Shown here one piece after another: positions 1-8,941 of a stretch of DNA of 64,000 bases. The translations under genes and the position numbers were made by a program. The notes below the pieces were generated by a model that was given only the letters and a program-made list of their open reading frames with translations, made no database searches and was not told the DNA's origin. How positions within the stretch are numbered: the stretch's first letter is position 1; each line of letters opens with the position of its first letter. The stretch is from Pseudomonas sp. Irchel 3E20 (GTDB taxonomy: Bacteria > Pseudomonadota > Gammaproteobacteria > Pseudomonadales > Pseudomonadaceae): NCBI RefSeq assembly GCF_900187645.1, contig NZ_FYEE01000009.1, positions 62,001-126,000 of the forward strand, written 5' to 3'.

Positions 1-1586
1 TGGGCGTCGCCGAGGAAGCTTTCGGCGTAGATCTTGTAGATGTCTTCGGTGCCCGAGGGGCGTGCGGCAAACCAGCCGTTTTCGGTCATCACCTTCAAAC
101 CGCCAATGGCCTGATCGTTGCCCGGGGCGTGGCTGAGGATGCTTTGAATCGGCTCCCCCGCCAGTTCGGTGGACGTGACCTGCTGCGGCGACAGCTTGCC
201 CAGCAGGGCTTTTTGCTGCGGGTTGGCCTTGGCATCGACGCGCACGGCGAAGGGCTCGCCCAACTCGTCGGTGAGGGCGCGGTAGGCCTGGCTCGGGTCG
301 CGGCCGGTGCGGGCGGTCATTTCGGCGGCCAACAGGGCCGGGATCAAGCCATCCTTGTCGGTGCTCCAGACCCCGCCATCACGGCGCAGGAACGAGGCGC
401 CGGCGCTTTCTTCGCCGCCAAAGCCCAGGGAGCCGTCGAACAGGCCTTCGGCAAACCACTTGAACCCCACCGGCACTTCGTAGAGGCGACGCCCCAGGCG
501 CCGAGCCACGCGGTCGATCAAGCCGCTGCTGACCACGGTCTTGCCCACGGCCGCATCGGCGCGCCAATGCGGGCGGTTCTGGAACAGGTAGTCGATGGAC
601 ACCGCCAGGTAGTTATTGGGGGCCAAGAGGCCACCACTGGGAGTGACGATGCCGTGGCGGTCGTGGTCCGGGTCACAGGCGAACGCCACGTCGTAGCGGT
701 CCTTGAGGCCGATCAGGCCCTGCATGGCATGGCTGGAGGACGGGTCCATGCGGATCTGCCCGTCCCAGTCCACGCACATGAAGCGGAACGTCGGGTCGAC
801 GCTGGTGTTGACCACGTCCAGGTCCAGGCGATAGTGCTCGGCAATCGCCGACCAGTAGCGCACCCCGGCGCCGCCCAGCGGATCGACGCCCAGACGCAGG
901 CCGGCGTTGCGGATGGCCTCCAGGTCGATGACGTTGGCCAGGTCTGCCACGTAGGTGTTGAGGTAGTCGTGGCGGTGCGTGGTGTCGGCCTTGAGGGCCT
1001 GGGCGTAGCTGATGCGCTTGACCCCGGCCAGCCGCGCGGCCAGCAGTTCGTTGGCCTTGGCCTCGATCCACTTGGTGATATGGGTGTCGGCCGGGCCGCC
1101 GTTGGTGGGGTTGTACTTGTAGCCACCGCTCTGCGGCGGGTTGTGGGACGGCGTGATGACGATGCCATCGGCCAGGCCCGAGACGCGGCCACGGTTGTAG
1201 CACAGGATGGCGTGGGAGACGGCCGGTGTGGGCGTGTACTCGTCGCCCTCGGCGATCATCACCGTGACGCCGTTGGCAGCGAACACTTCCAGGGCACTGG
1301 TGCCGGCCGGCGTGGACAAGGCGTGGGTGTCGATGCCGACGAACAGCGGCCCGTCGATGCCTTGGGCCTGGCGGTACAGGCAGATCGCCTGGCTGATGGC
1401 CAGCACATGCCATTCGTTGAAGCTCAGTTCAAAGGAGGTGCCGCGATGGCCGGAGGTGCCAAAGGCCACGCGTTGGGTTGGCACACTGGCATCCGGTTGG
1501 CCGGTGTAATAAGCCGTCACCAGTCGCGGGATATCGACCAACAAATGTGCTGGTGCCGGTTTGCCCGCCAAAGGACTGACTGTCAT
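1..1586 (-). CDS. pgm: Phosphoglucomutase, alpha-D-glucose-specific (C-terminus outside window)
   Basis: Cytosolic enzyme that interconverts glucose 1-phosphate and glucose 6-phosphate, feeding glycogen/trehalose and envelope sugar synthesis. Reading leftward from ATG 1586 the frame stays open to the window edge for 528 codons. Visible motifs are the catalytic phosphoserine loop TPSHNPP (near residue 146), the metal-binding loop DPDHDRHG (near 303), the sugar-binding loop GGEESAG (near 390) and the C-terminal phosphate-binding RPSGT (near 510). The family is about 546 residues, so only around 18-20 C-terminal residues are missing. A GAGG precedes the ATG at suitable spacing. The order and wording of the motifs match the E. 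coli Pgm type rather than the AlgC or GlmM branches. Confidence 0.95.
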   Translation of the reverse strand, partial: MTVSPLAGKPAPAHLLVDIPRLVTAYYTGQPDASVPTQRVAFGTSGHRGTSFELSFNEWHVLAISQAICLYRQAQGIDGPLFVGIDTHALSTPAGTSALEVFAANGVTVMIAEGDEYTPTPAVSHAILCYNRGRVSGLADGIVITPSHNPPQSGGYKYNPTNGGPADTHITKWIEAKANELLAARLAGVKRISYAQALKADTTHRHDYLNTYVADLANVIDLEAIRNAGLRLGVDPLGGAGVRYWSAIAEHYRLDLDVVNTSVDPTFRFMCVDWDGQIRMDPSSSHAMQGLIGLKDRYDVAFACDPDHDRHGIVTPSGGLLAPNNYLAVSIDYLFQNRPHWRADAAVGKTVVSSGLIDRVARRLGRRLYEVPVGFKWFAEGLFDGSLGFGGEESAGASFLRRDGGVWSTDKDGLIPALLAAEMTARTGRDPSQAYRALTDELGEPFAVRVDAKANPQQKALLGKLSPQQVTSTELAGEPIQSILSHAPGNDQAIGGLKVMTENGWFAARPSGTEDIYKIYAESFLGDA

Positions 1587-1703
1587 GCAAAACCTCGGGA
1601 AAAGGAGAGATCGGGGGAAAGTCGTGCAGTTTACTGGCACTTTGACCACCCGGCGACCGTATCTATCCCCTGCCCTGCAAGTTGTTTTGCCGCACCCGGC
1701 GGT

Positions 1704-3104
1704 TCAGTCCAGCCATTCCAGGCGCAGGGCGTCGGCCAGGCTGCCCAACGCCGCTTCCAAGTTGTGGGGGCCGCTGTAGGTGTGGCTCAGGCGCAAGCTC
1801 TGGGTGTGGAAACCGCAGATGCTGAACAACTCCCCCGGCGCCACGACAATGCGCTGTTTGAGGAGGCGCTGGAACACCCGGCGCACGTCCACCGGGCGCA
1901 CCGAGCGCACCCACAGCGTGGCGCCACCGGCCGGCAGCGACCATTGCAGCGAATCGGCGAAGCGCTCTTGCAGCAGTTGCACCATTTGCTGCATACGTTC
2001 CTTGAGCATGCGCCGCAGGATCGACAGGTGCTGGTCGAGGCGGCCATTGGCGTACAGGCGGGCGATCGCCTTTTGGCGGATCGGCGACAGGCGAAAGGCC
2101 CGCAACAGGAAGTGGCGCTGCAGCTCGACGCTCAACTGGCGCGACAGCAGGTAGCCGTAAGGCGCCTCCGGGCCGATGGTTTTCTCGAAAGTGGAGAACA
2201 CGATCAGGCGATCGGCGCTGACCAGGTCGCGCAGGCGCCACTGCGCCGGCTGGAAGGCCAGTTCGCCGTAGGTGTCGTTTTCCAGCACCCAGCAGCCACT
2301 GACCTCCAGCAGGTGGGCCAGGCGCCGCCGCTCGTTGACCGGCATGCGGGCGCCGGTGGGCATGTTGATGTCCGAGGACAAGAGCACCAGGCGTACGTCC
2401 TGGATGTCGAACAGGTGCACCAGGTTCGCCAGGTCGAGGCAGCCGTCGTCCTTGAGGGGCAATTCGATCACCTGCACCCCGGCGCTTTGCAGCAGGCGCA
2501 GGATCGCCCAGTCACAGGGCGACTCCACCAACACGGTGGCGCCCTTGAGGGCCAGCACGTTGATAAGGATTTCCAGTACCCCGCGCAGGTCCGCGCCGAT
2601 GTAGACGTCGTCGGCGTGCCAGCAACGCAGGGGCGATGTGGTGTAACGCGCCGCCAGGGCGGTGCGCAGTTCCAGTTCGCCGCACGGTTGGGACAGGCTT
2701 TGCGACTGGCGCGGGTATTGGCGCACCAGTTCGCGCTCGAGCAGCAGCAAGGGGCTGTCCAGCGATTGCAGCAGGGCCGGTTCGTCGTTGCACAGCACCA
2801 GCATGTCGGGGCGGCGTGTGCTGACGTAGAGAATTTCCAATAAGTCGGCGCCGCTGCTGTAGGCGCTGTAGGTGGAGACGGGGAGCGCGTAATAGCCGGA
2901 CTTGGCCACCGAATACACCCGCCCTTCCTTTTCCAATAGCGAATAGGCGTACTGGATCGTTGAGATCGAGACATTCAGGCGATCAGCCAAATGGCGCAGG
3001 GAAGGCAACTTGACCCGCGCATCGGTGCCAACTTCGCTGATGAGGTTGGTCAGGTAACGGTAGACCGCCTGATAGGCGAAGTCCGTCTGGCGCACGCCTC
3101 TCAT
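1704..3104 (-). CDS. MocR-type regulator (GntR helix-turn-helix fused to aminotransferase fold)
   Basis: Predicted PLP-dependent transcription factor. Residues 1-75 form a GntR-type winged helix (LPSLRHLADRLNVSISTIQY is the recognition segment). The remainder is a class I aminotransferase fold with the NMPTGARM and ENDTYGELAF segments and a candidate PLP lysine in STFEKTIGPEAPYGY (about K308). I chose ATG 3104; an in-frame ATG at 3146 would add 14 residues with no homology. MocR proteins usually regulate a neighbouring gene for PLP, GABA, taurine or D-amino-acid metabolism, but no such gene adjoins this one. The upstream same-strand neighbour is an unrecognised protein whose stop is 85 bases away, so the two may be co-transcribed. 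The effector is unknown. Confidence 0.85.
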   Translation of the reverse strand: MRGVRQTDFAYQAVYRYLTNLISEVGTDARVKLPSLRHLADRLNVSISTIQYAYSLLEKEGRVYSVAKSGYYALPVSTYSAYSSGADLLEILYVSTRRPDMLVLCNDEPALLQSLDSPLLLLERELVRQYPRQSQSLSQPCGELELRTALAARYTTSPLRCWHADDVYIGADLRGVLEILINVLALKGATVLVESPCDWAILRLLQSAGVQVIELPLKDDGCLDLANLVHLFDIQDVRLVLLSSDINMPTGARMPVNERRRLAHLLEVSGCWVLENDTYGELAFQPAQWRLRDLVSADRLIVFSTFEKTIGPEAPYGYLLSRQLSVELQRHFLLRAFRLSPIRQKAIARLYANGRLDQHLSILRRMLKERMQQMVQLLQERFADSLQWSLPAGGATLWVRSVRPVDVRRVFQRLLKQRIVVAPGELFSICGFHTQSLRLSHTYSGPHNLEAALGSLADALRLEWLD

Positions 3105-3189
3105 GGGCAACCACCGCCAGCCCAGGGAGCACAGGTGCAAAACCATCCCTGACGAAGCCGGGCCGGTTTGCAGGCATTACACATGGGTT

Positions 3190-4644
3190 TCAACGCCCGA
3201 TCGGCTCTTCAAGCGCCACGTCGCTACGCTCACCCAGGTGCCGGGCCACGCCAGTTTCCGGCAGCGGCGGGAGGTTGCTGTCGTGGGCAGGCAAGGTGTA
3301 CAGCTTGCCCAACAACGGCAGTGGCAAACCGCTGACGTCTCCCAGCCACTGGACCACTTGGTCCATCGCCGGCTCGCCGCGCAACGCCTTATGCACCTCT
3401 GCCAGGCCCACCAACATCTGCGGGTGGCAGGCGCGCATGAACCGCTCCAGGCCCGCCGCGCCATTGACGAACGGCGCGAACAGCAGGCACACCAGTTGCA
3501 CCTCGCTCAAGCCCAGGCTTTGGCTGAGTAGCAGGTCGGCCTGCAAGCGCCGATCTTCGATGCGCTCGGGAGTGCTGTAGTCGCTCAAGGTCAACTGGAT
3601 CAGGTTCTCGCAGAGGTTTTTCTTGCGCATCAGCACCGTGGTCAACTGCAGGTACTGGCGCACCCCTTCTTCATAGCTCAAGCCATTGACGTAGCGCGCC
3701 TGCAAGCCATAGGCATGGGTCATCAACAGCGGGCTGGCGTAGAGGTTTTCGCAGGGGGTGTCCCAGTGCATGCCGAGGAACTCGCATAGCAGGGATTCAC
3801 GCGCCCCTTCGCTCTCGCTGACCAAGTCGTGCAGGCCCAGGTAGGACACCGGGCGGCGTACCTCGAAGTGCCCAGGGGCGTGGTCGCAGGTTTCGCTCAG
3901 TTGTGGGCAGAGCTGGCGATAGTAGTCCTGGCCAAAGTCATTCAGGACCCGGAACAGGTCACCGAAGTCCAGCACTGCGCGGCTCTCGCCGCGCTGGCCA
4001 AGCTGTCGCGCCGCCACCACAAAGGCTTGCAAGTACTGGCGCTGCTCACGGGGGCTGTGGCTGCTGACCAGGGTATCGACGGCCTTGTTCCAGTACGCCA
4101 CTTTGCCCAGAAAATTACCCGAGGCCAGGCGATGGCTGTCCCCCATTTCCAAGTGCCGGTCACTGGCTGCCAGGTGGCCGCTCATCAATACATTGCGCCG
4201 GTACAACTCACGGCCTTGGGGCGACAGCGGGGCCTGATGGTTGAACGCCAGTACCTCGGCGCCATCAAGCATCAGCACTTCCACCCGCGGATCGTCGTAG
4301 ACGAACAATGCGCTGAAGCTGCGATGGATATTGTTCAGCGTCGCCTGCTCCTGGCCGGGATGACGCAGGGTGGCCACCCGCAGGTTGAAGGTCGCGGGCG
4401 CGCGCCCGGCGATGCTCAACTGGGCGGCCCGCAGGAAGGCCAGGGTGTAGCTGCTTTCGCGGGTGCCGGAGTGGGTCACCAGCACCTTGTGCCCACCAAT
4501 GTGCTCCATCCCGCCGGCCTCGACCACCAGGCGCTGGATAAACAGCTGCAACGCGGTGCGCTCACCACGGGAGAAGAAGCCCAGCAAGCGATGCAGCACC
4601 TGCTGGTACACATAGTTCATGGCTTGATCGTGAATAGTAGTCAT
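3190..4644 (-). CDS. Unrecognised conserved-looking protein, 484 aa
   Basis: I do not recognise a family. The product is soluble, with no signal peptide and no clear membrane helix. It is rich in Leu/His/Arg and has a few Cys, including RQLCPQLSETCDHAPGH near the middle and KKNLCENLIQLTL near residue 350. The N-terminal third contains alternating hydrophobic strands (HKVLVTHSGTRESSYTLAFL, then FNLRVATLRHPG) that could form a nucleotide- or substrate-binding fold, but no Walker or Rossmann motif is visible. Codon use looks like an ordinary Pseudomonas gene, which supports real coding. It sits directly upstream of the MocR regulator on the same strand and downstream of an AT-rich gap. A regulator-linked enzyme or accessory protein is possible; the function cannot be assigned. 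Confidence 0.75.
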   Translation of the reverse strand: MTTIHDQAMNYVYQQVLHRLLGFFSRGERTALQLFIQRLVVEAGGMEHIGGHKVLVTHSGTRESSYTLAFLRAAQLSIAGRAPATFNLRVATLRHPGQEQATLNNIHRSFSALFVYDDPRVEVLMLDGAEVLAFNHQAPLSPQGRELYRRNVLMSGHLAASDRHLEMGDSHRLASGNFLGKVAYWNKAVDTLVSSHSPREQRQYLQAFVVAARQLGQRGESRAVLDFGDLFRVLNDFGQDYYRQLCPQLSETCDHAPGHFEVRRPVSYLGLHDLVSESEGARESLLCEFLGMHWDTPCENLYASPLLMTHAYGLQARYVNGLSYEEGVRQYLQLTTVLMRKKNLCENLIQLTLSDYSTPERIEDRRLQADLLLSQSLGLSEVQLVCLLFAPFVNGAAGLERFMRACHPQMLVGLAEVHKALRGEPAMDQVVQWLGDVSGLPLPLLGKLYTLPAHDSNLPPLPETGVARHLGERSDVALEEPIGR

Positions 4645-4823
4645 GGTCGATGTACCTGAATTTGCAAAATATCAGTGGCAAGCGAACAACCTCGATTTGA
4701 GTCGTGGGTTGCCGCTAAAGTTAAAGTGTGCGCCCAGGTGGAGGGCATTCAGTTACCAAATATTAACACTGCACCAAACTAGCAGCCTTACCAGGAAGGA
4801 ACTAAAGTTGCCTAAGAATATTC

Positions 4824-5000
4824 CTACAACAACCTACAACCAATGATTACATTGTTTTTTAGACAGCACTTATACCGCACACTCAAGCCAACTAACCGGC
4901 CCACCATGATTTCCTTAAACCTCGGCCGCAACCCTTGCCCTGCAGGCTCTTCACGAACTAGAGCAGTGCTGCGCCGATATAAAACAAGCTCGTCAGTCAT
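4824..5000 (-). CDS. Candidate small protein, 58 aa, function unknown
   Basis: Short frame starting MTDELVLYRRSTALVREEP, with AAGGA seven bases before ATG 5000 and a TAG at 4824-4826. It is basic, with no membrane helix or signal peptide, and a Cys pair (KCCLKN) near the end. Its start lies 22 bases downstream of a perfect 8-base-arm palindrome. It points the same way as the 484-residue gene 180 bases further on. The base composition is lower in GC than the flanks, so it could be a recently acquired gene, a degraded one, or a chance frame in a regulatory region. No homologue is recalled. Confidence 0.3.
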   Translation of the reverse strand: MTDELVLYRRSTALVREEPAGQGLRPRFKEIMVGRLVGLSVRYKCCLKNNVIIGCRLL

Positions 5001-5022
5001 GACTCATTCCTTGAGATGAAAG

Positions 5023-5039
5023 TGATAATTCAATTATCA
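5023..5039. promoter_or_regulatory. Perfect palindrome TGATAATT-C-AATTATCA
   Basis: Two 8-base arms around a single base, just upstream (in minus-strand sense) of the ribosome-binding site of the candidate small gene starting at 5000. The size and symmetry suit a dimeric repressor operator. Which protein would bind is unknown; the nearby MocR regulator is one candidate by proximity only. Confidence 0.4.
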
Positions 5040-5254
5040 AGGCTTACTTAATGAATGGAAGATACAGATTTACGCGAAAAACCAGTTCAGATACTCAGAC
5101 CAGCATATCTGCATGAAAAAGTTGTCGTTAATAGATCGTCAAAGGCCCGCCCACTCGTTCGCCCTTCAAGACTAACGACAATGCGCGGATGCGCGGATCA
5201 AATAATAAGGATGGGGCGCAACGTCAGCTAACTACGCGGCCCCAAACTGCGAGC

Positions 5255-5291
5255 AAAAAAAACGCCAGCGCCGCAGGTTCGGGCGCTGGCG
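5255..5291 (-). terminator. Rho-independent terminator of the MDR oxidoreductase gene
   Basis: In minus-strand sense a 10-base stem (CGCCAGCGCC paired with GGCGCTGGCG, 5263-5272 and 5282-5291) is followed by eight T residues (5262 down to 5255). It begins 13 bases after the stop codon at 5305. Confidence 0.85.
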
Positions 5292-5304
5292 CTGGGAACC
5301 ACCT

Positions 5305-6327
5305 TCAGCGTGCGACGATGTGCAGCGCCACCCGTTCGCGGCAAGGGCACTCGTCCATGTAGCGGTGGGCCTTCACGAACTCGTCGAAGGCGAACACGGT
5401 GGTCTTGAGCGGCACCAGCACGCGGTCGGCGGTGAGCTGGTTGATGTCGCGTAAGGCTCGTTGCAGCGCCACCTGGTCCTGGGCAATGCCCAGTTCCGGC
5501 TTGCCGGTAAAGTTACCGATGCAGTGCACAAAAAACTGGATGTTCTTCTGGAACGCCGCGCAGGCCGGGAACGGTGTCTGGTTACCGCCCTGCAACCCAT
5601 AGAGCACCAGGCTGCCACGGGGCGCCAAGACGTCGCCCAACATCGACATCTGCGGCCCGCCGAGGCCATCGAACACAACGTCGACGCCGCGGTTGTCGGT
5701 GAACTTGTTGACCTGCATGAGCAGGTCCTGCTCTTCGGTGACGATGACCTTCTCGGCCCCCAGGCTCAGCAGGTATTCGCGCTCTTCGGCGGTCTTGGTC
5801 GCGGCAATCACCCGCACGCCCAGGGCCTTGCCCAGTTGTACGAAGGAGGGCCCGGCACAGTGGCTGGCGTCGGTGACCAGGGCGAACTGCCCCGGTTTGA
5901 CCCGCGCCAGGTCAACGTAGGCAAAGTAAGCGATCAACAGCGGCGTGTAGTGCACGCTGGCTTGGATGGGGCTCAACACATCGGGGTAACGGGTCAAGGC
6001 GCTGCGCGGCAGCACGATCACTTCGCCGTACACCGGGTAATCATTGGGGCTTTCGGCCGGAAAACTGGCGACCTTGTCACCCACCGCCAAGTCCTCGACG
6101 CCCTCGCCGACCGCCGTCACCACCCCGGCCATTTCATGGCCCAGGCCCGAAGGCAAACGGGCGTGGGAAGACGCCAGGTTCTGCCGCCAGAGAACGTCGT
6201 ACCAACTGATGCCGATCGCTTCGACACGCACCTGCACTTCACCCGGTGCGGGCAACGCGGGCGCATGCTCTTCGCATTTGAGCACGTCGGCTGCGCCAAA
6301 CTTGTGAAAACGGATCGTGCGGGACAT
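5305..6327 (-). CDS. Zinc-independent MDR family oxidoreductase (quinone oxidoreductase-like)
   Basis: Medium-chain dehydrogenase/reductase of about 340 residues, probably a cytosolic NAD(P)H-dependent enzyme. The GroES-like N-terminal half has GLGHEMAGVVTAVGEGV and VGDKVASFP. The Rossmann half has LGAEKVIV and GVDVVFDGLGGPQM. The cysteine cluster for structural zinc is absent, which fits the quinone-reductase branch. The usual glycine-rich loop after the first beta strand is replaced by TDASHCAGPSF, which is atypical. Start ATG 6327 is preceded by GAGG at good spacing; a TTG 15 bases further upstream is a worse choice. A LysR gene is divergent, so LysR control is likely. The substrate is unknown. 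Confidence 0.85.
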   Translation of the reverse strand: MSRTIRFHKFGAADVLKCEEHAPALPAPGEVQVRVEAIGISWYDVLWRQNLASSHARLPSGLGHEMAGVVTAVGEGVEDLAVGDKVASFPAESPNDYPVYGEVIVLPRSALTRYPDVLSPIQASVHYTPLLIAYFAYVDLARVKPGQFALVTDASHCAGPSFVQLGKALGVRVIAATKTAEEREYLLSLGAEKVIVTEEQDLLMQVNKFTDNRGVDVVFDGLGGPQMSMLGDVLAPRGSLVLYGLQGGNQTPFPACAAFQKNIQFFVHCIGNFTGKPELGIAQDQVALQRALRDINQLTADRVLVPLKTTVFAFDEFVKAHRYMDECPCRERVALHIVAR

Positions 6328-6596
6328 CGCAAACCTCGTCAAAAGTAACCTCTAATGCCCTGAACTTTATCCGGGCTTTCTGGCCAAGACTACCCGTGGC
6401 TATTAATAGTCGACATGTCTGTCATCGATTCCGCGACGCATACAGACCAGAAAACAGAACCATCAACGTAGGAAAAATGAATTAGCCGGTGCAGAGTAGC
6501 AGCCTTTGCCCGTAAGATTCACGCCGACCGTTGTTCTCAACGGGCAGCTCTCGTCAAGCGTACCGCCACGCTTGGCCGATTTTGCCAGGACACCCG
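6328..6596. promoter_or_regulatory. Divergent promoter region between MDR oxidoreductase and LysR genes
   Basis: 269 bases between two divergent starts, the classical setting for LysR control. It contains two small palindromes close together, TATTAATA (6401-6408) and GACATGTC (6412-6419). They are candidate LysR contact sites, but I could not verify a full T-N11-A box or promoter hexamers. Confidence 0.35.
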
Positions 6597-7511
6597 ATGA
6601 ACCGTAACGACCTGCGTCGAGTCGACCTTAACCTGTTGATTGTGTTCGAAACACTGATGCACGAGCGCAGTGTGACCCGAGCTGCGGAAAAACTGTTCCT
6701 CGGCCAACCGGCCATCAGCGCGGCCCTCTCGCGCCTGCGCGGGCTGTTCGACGACCCGCTGTTCGTGCGCACTGGGCGCAGCATGGAACCCACCGCCCGA
6801 GCAGTGGAAATCTTCGCCCTGCTCTCCCCGGCCCTGGACTCGATTTCCACCGCTGTCAGCCGCGCCGCCGAGTTCGACCCGGCCACCAGCACCGCGGTAT
6901 TTCGCATTGGCCTATCGGACGATGTGGAGTTCGCCCTGCTGCCCATGCTGCTCAAGCGCCTGCGCGCCGAAGCGCCGGGCATCGTGTTGGTCGTGCGCCG
7001 GGTCAACTACATCCTGATGCCCGGCTTATTGGCCTCAGGGGAAATTTCCATCGGCGTGAGCTACACCACCGACCTGCCGGCCAACGCCAAGCGCAAGATC
7101 CTGCGCCGCAGCCTGCCCAAGATGCTGCGTGCCGACAGCGTGCCCGGCGCCCTGAGCCTGGACGACTTCTGCGCCCGCCCTCACGCCTTGGTGTCATTCG
7201 CCGGCGACCTGAGCGGGTTCATCGATGAAGAACTGGAAAAACTCGGCCGCAAGCGCCATGTCGTACTCGCCGTACCGCAGTTCAACGGCTTGGGCACCCT
7301 GCTGGCCGGCACCGACATACTCGCCACCGTGCCCGACTACACCGCACAAGCCCTCACCGCCGCCGGCGGCCTGCGCGCCGACGACCCGCCCCTGCCGGTA
7401 CGCAGCTTCGAGCTGCACATGGCCTGGCGCGGTTCCCAGGACAACGACCCCGGTGAGCGCTGGCTGCGTTCGCGGATTCAGATGTTTTTTGGCGATCCTG
7501 AGAGTCTTTAG
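6597..7511 (+). CDS. LysR family transcriptional regulator
   Basis: DNA-binding regulator of 304 residues. The N-terminal helix-turn-helix reads SVTRAAEKLFLGQPAISAAL followed by LRGLFDDPLFVRTGR, the typical LysR signature of the NodD/Nac type. The remainder is the periplasmic-binding-like effector domain. ATG 6597 has AGGA six bases upstream; the frame is open for 22 more codons upstream but without a start of similar quality. It is divergent from the MDR oxidoreductase, which is its most likely target. The inducer is unknown. Confidence 0.9.
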   Translation: MNRNDLRRVDLNLLIVFETLMHERSVTRAAEKLFLGQPAISAALSRLRGLFDDPLFVRTGRSMEPTARAVEIFALLSPALDSISTAVSRAAEFDPATSTAVFRIGLSDDVEFALLPMLLKRLRAEAPGIVLVVRRVNYILMPGLLASGEISIGVSYTTDLPANAKRKILRRSLPKMLRADSVPGALSLDDFCARPHALVSFAGDLSGFIDEELEKLGRKRHVVLAVPQFNGLGTLLAGTDILATVPDYTAQALTAAGGLRADDPPLPVRSFELHMAWRGSQDNDPGERWLRSRIQMFFGDPESL

Positions 7512-7588
7512 GCGTCGTCGGGCAGGCGCAGAACTCGTCCAGTTTCAGTCCTGATTACGGACGAATCGCGGCGCTGTGGCAAACCGGA

Positions 7589-8839
7589 TCAAAGGTGCAA
7601 CGCGGGCTTGGGCTGGCGAACGTCATAGGCTGAAGGGACGCGGACGCGCAACGCAATCAGCAACGCGGCGAGCAGCATCAGCACGGCCGCCGCTACGAAT
7701 ACGCCTGCGCTGCCACTGAGGCTGAACATTGCACCGCCAGCGGCCGCGCCGGTGGCAATGGCTGACTGCACAGAGGCCACTACCATGCCTCCGGCGCTTT
7801 CCGCCTGATCGGGTACCGAGCTGGCGACCCAGTTCGACCACGCCACCGGCACACCACCAAAGGCCAAGCCCCAGACCGCCAGCAGTGCCGCCTGCCCCGG
7901 CACCGAGGCCGGCAACAGCACCAACGCCAGTGCTGCAACGCCGACCAGCGCGGGCATCAGTACCAAAGTGGCCAGCGGGTGGCGCTCCAGCAGCCTGCCG
8001 GCCAACAGCGTGCCGACGAAGTTCGCCGCACCAAAACCCAGCAGCATCAGTGACAGCCCTTGCGGGCCGATGCCGGTAGTCCCTTCAAGGAACGGCCGAA
8101 CATAAGTGAACATCGCGAAGTGGCCGCTGTGCACCAGCACACAACCGAACATGCCGATGGCGATGCCTGGGCGCTGTAACACCTCAAGCACGGTGCGCAG
8201 ACGTGCCGGCCGGCGCGGCGCGAGGCGCGGCAGAGTGAGCGACTGGAAAGCCAGGGTCACCATGCCGACCGCCGCTGCTGCAAAAAACGCGCTGCGCCAG
8301 CCATATAGCCCGCCCAGATAGCTGCCCAGCGGCACAGCAACAACCGTGCCGACGGCAATACCGCTGAAAATGATCGACAGCGCCCGGGGCAACAAAGCAC
8401 TGGGCACCAAGCGCATCGCTACCGCTGCCGCCATGCTCCAGAACCCGCCAAGGGCAATGCCCAGCAAGATGCGCATCAGCAACAGCACCGCGAAGCTGGA
8501 GGAAACGGCGACCAACAGATTGGAGGCGACCATCAGCGTGGAAAAACCCAGCAACACCCAACGGCGGTCGATGCCGCGGGTCAGGCCTGGCACCAACAAG
8601 CCAGCGAACAGCGCCACCACGGCGGTCACGGTTACCGCCTGGCCAGCCAGCGATTCGGACACTCCCAGGTCGGTCGCCATCAGCGTTAATAAACTGGCCG
8701 GAAGGTACTCAGCGGTCAGTAATCCGAACACACCCATTGCCAACGAGAAGACGGCCATCCACGCGGGCGTCGCAGGCTCTACGTCCGCGCCGACGCCAGG
8801 ATGGCGGTCGGACACGGCGTTACATACACAGTCAGTCAT
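7589..8839 (-). CDS. MFS transporter, DHA1 family, NepI-like efflux protein
   Basis: Inner-membrane drug:H+ antiporter-type protein of 416 residues with twelve predicted helices. The N-terminal part (LTAEYLPASLLTLMATDLGV, SESLAGQAVTVTAVVALFAG, and RILLGIALGGFWSMAAA) matches what I remember of E. coli NepI, the purine ribonucleoside exporter, closely enough to place it in that subfamily. The substrate is therefore possibly nucleosides or drugs, but this is inference. The hydrophilic N-terminal extension (about 25 residues) is longer than usual. ATG 8839 has GGGAG upstream. An AraC regulator is divergent 102 bases away and probably controls it. Confidence 0.88.
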   Translation of the reverse strand: MTDCVCNAVSDRHPGVGADVEPATPAWMAVFSLAMGVFGLLTAEYLPASLLTLMATDLGVSESLAGQAVTVTAVVALFAGLLVPGLTRGIDRRWVLLGFSTLMVASNLLVAVSSSFAVLLLMRILLGIALGGFWSMAAAVAMRLVPSALLPRALSIIFSGIAVGTVVAVPLGSYLGGLYGWRSAFFAAAAVGMVTLAFQSLTLPRLAPRRPARLRTVLEVLQRPGIAIGMFGCVLVHSGHFAMFTYVRPFLEGTTGIGPQGLSLMLLGFGAANFVGTLLAGRLLERHPLATLVLMPALVGVAALALVLLPASVPGQAALLAVWGLAFGGVPVAWSNWVASSVPDQAESAGGMVVASVQSAIATGAAAGGAMFSLSGSAGVFVAAAVLMLLAALLIALRVRVPSAYDVRQPKPALHL

Positions 8840-8941
8840 TGCACGGATCTCCCAATATTCATTGCCAGCCGAAGTCTAGGCGCCGAAAACTGGATGATCT
8901 ATGATCCAAAGTCTCTACTTTTTGACTAAAACACCTGAACG

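Larger units (their letters stand above)
4645..5254. other. AT-richer intergenic region, about 610 bases
   Basis: This interval separates the unknown 484-residue gene from the MDR oxidoreductase. It has visibly more A/T runs than the surrounding genes. Apart from the candidate 58-codon frame and the palindrome listed separately, I see no gene, tRNA or repeat in it. The promoter of the leftward unknown gene should lie near 4650-4750. Confidence 0.5.

Noticed and set aside
129..2843. Long plus-strand open frame (about 900 codons)
   Set aside because: It is antisense to pgm and the MocR gene, both supported by motifs; the predicted product is low-complexity Ala/Gly/Val/Gln with no family features, as expected for a GC-rich antisense frame.
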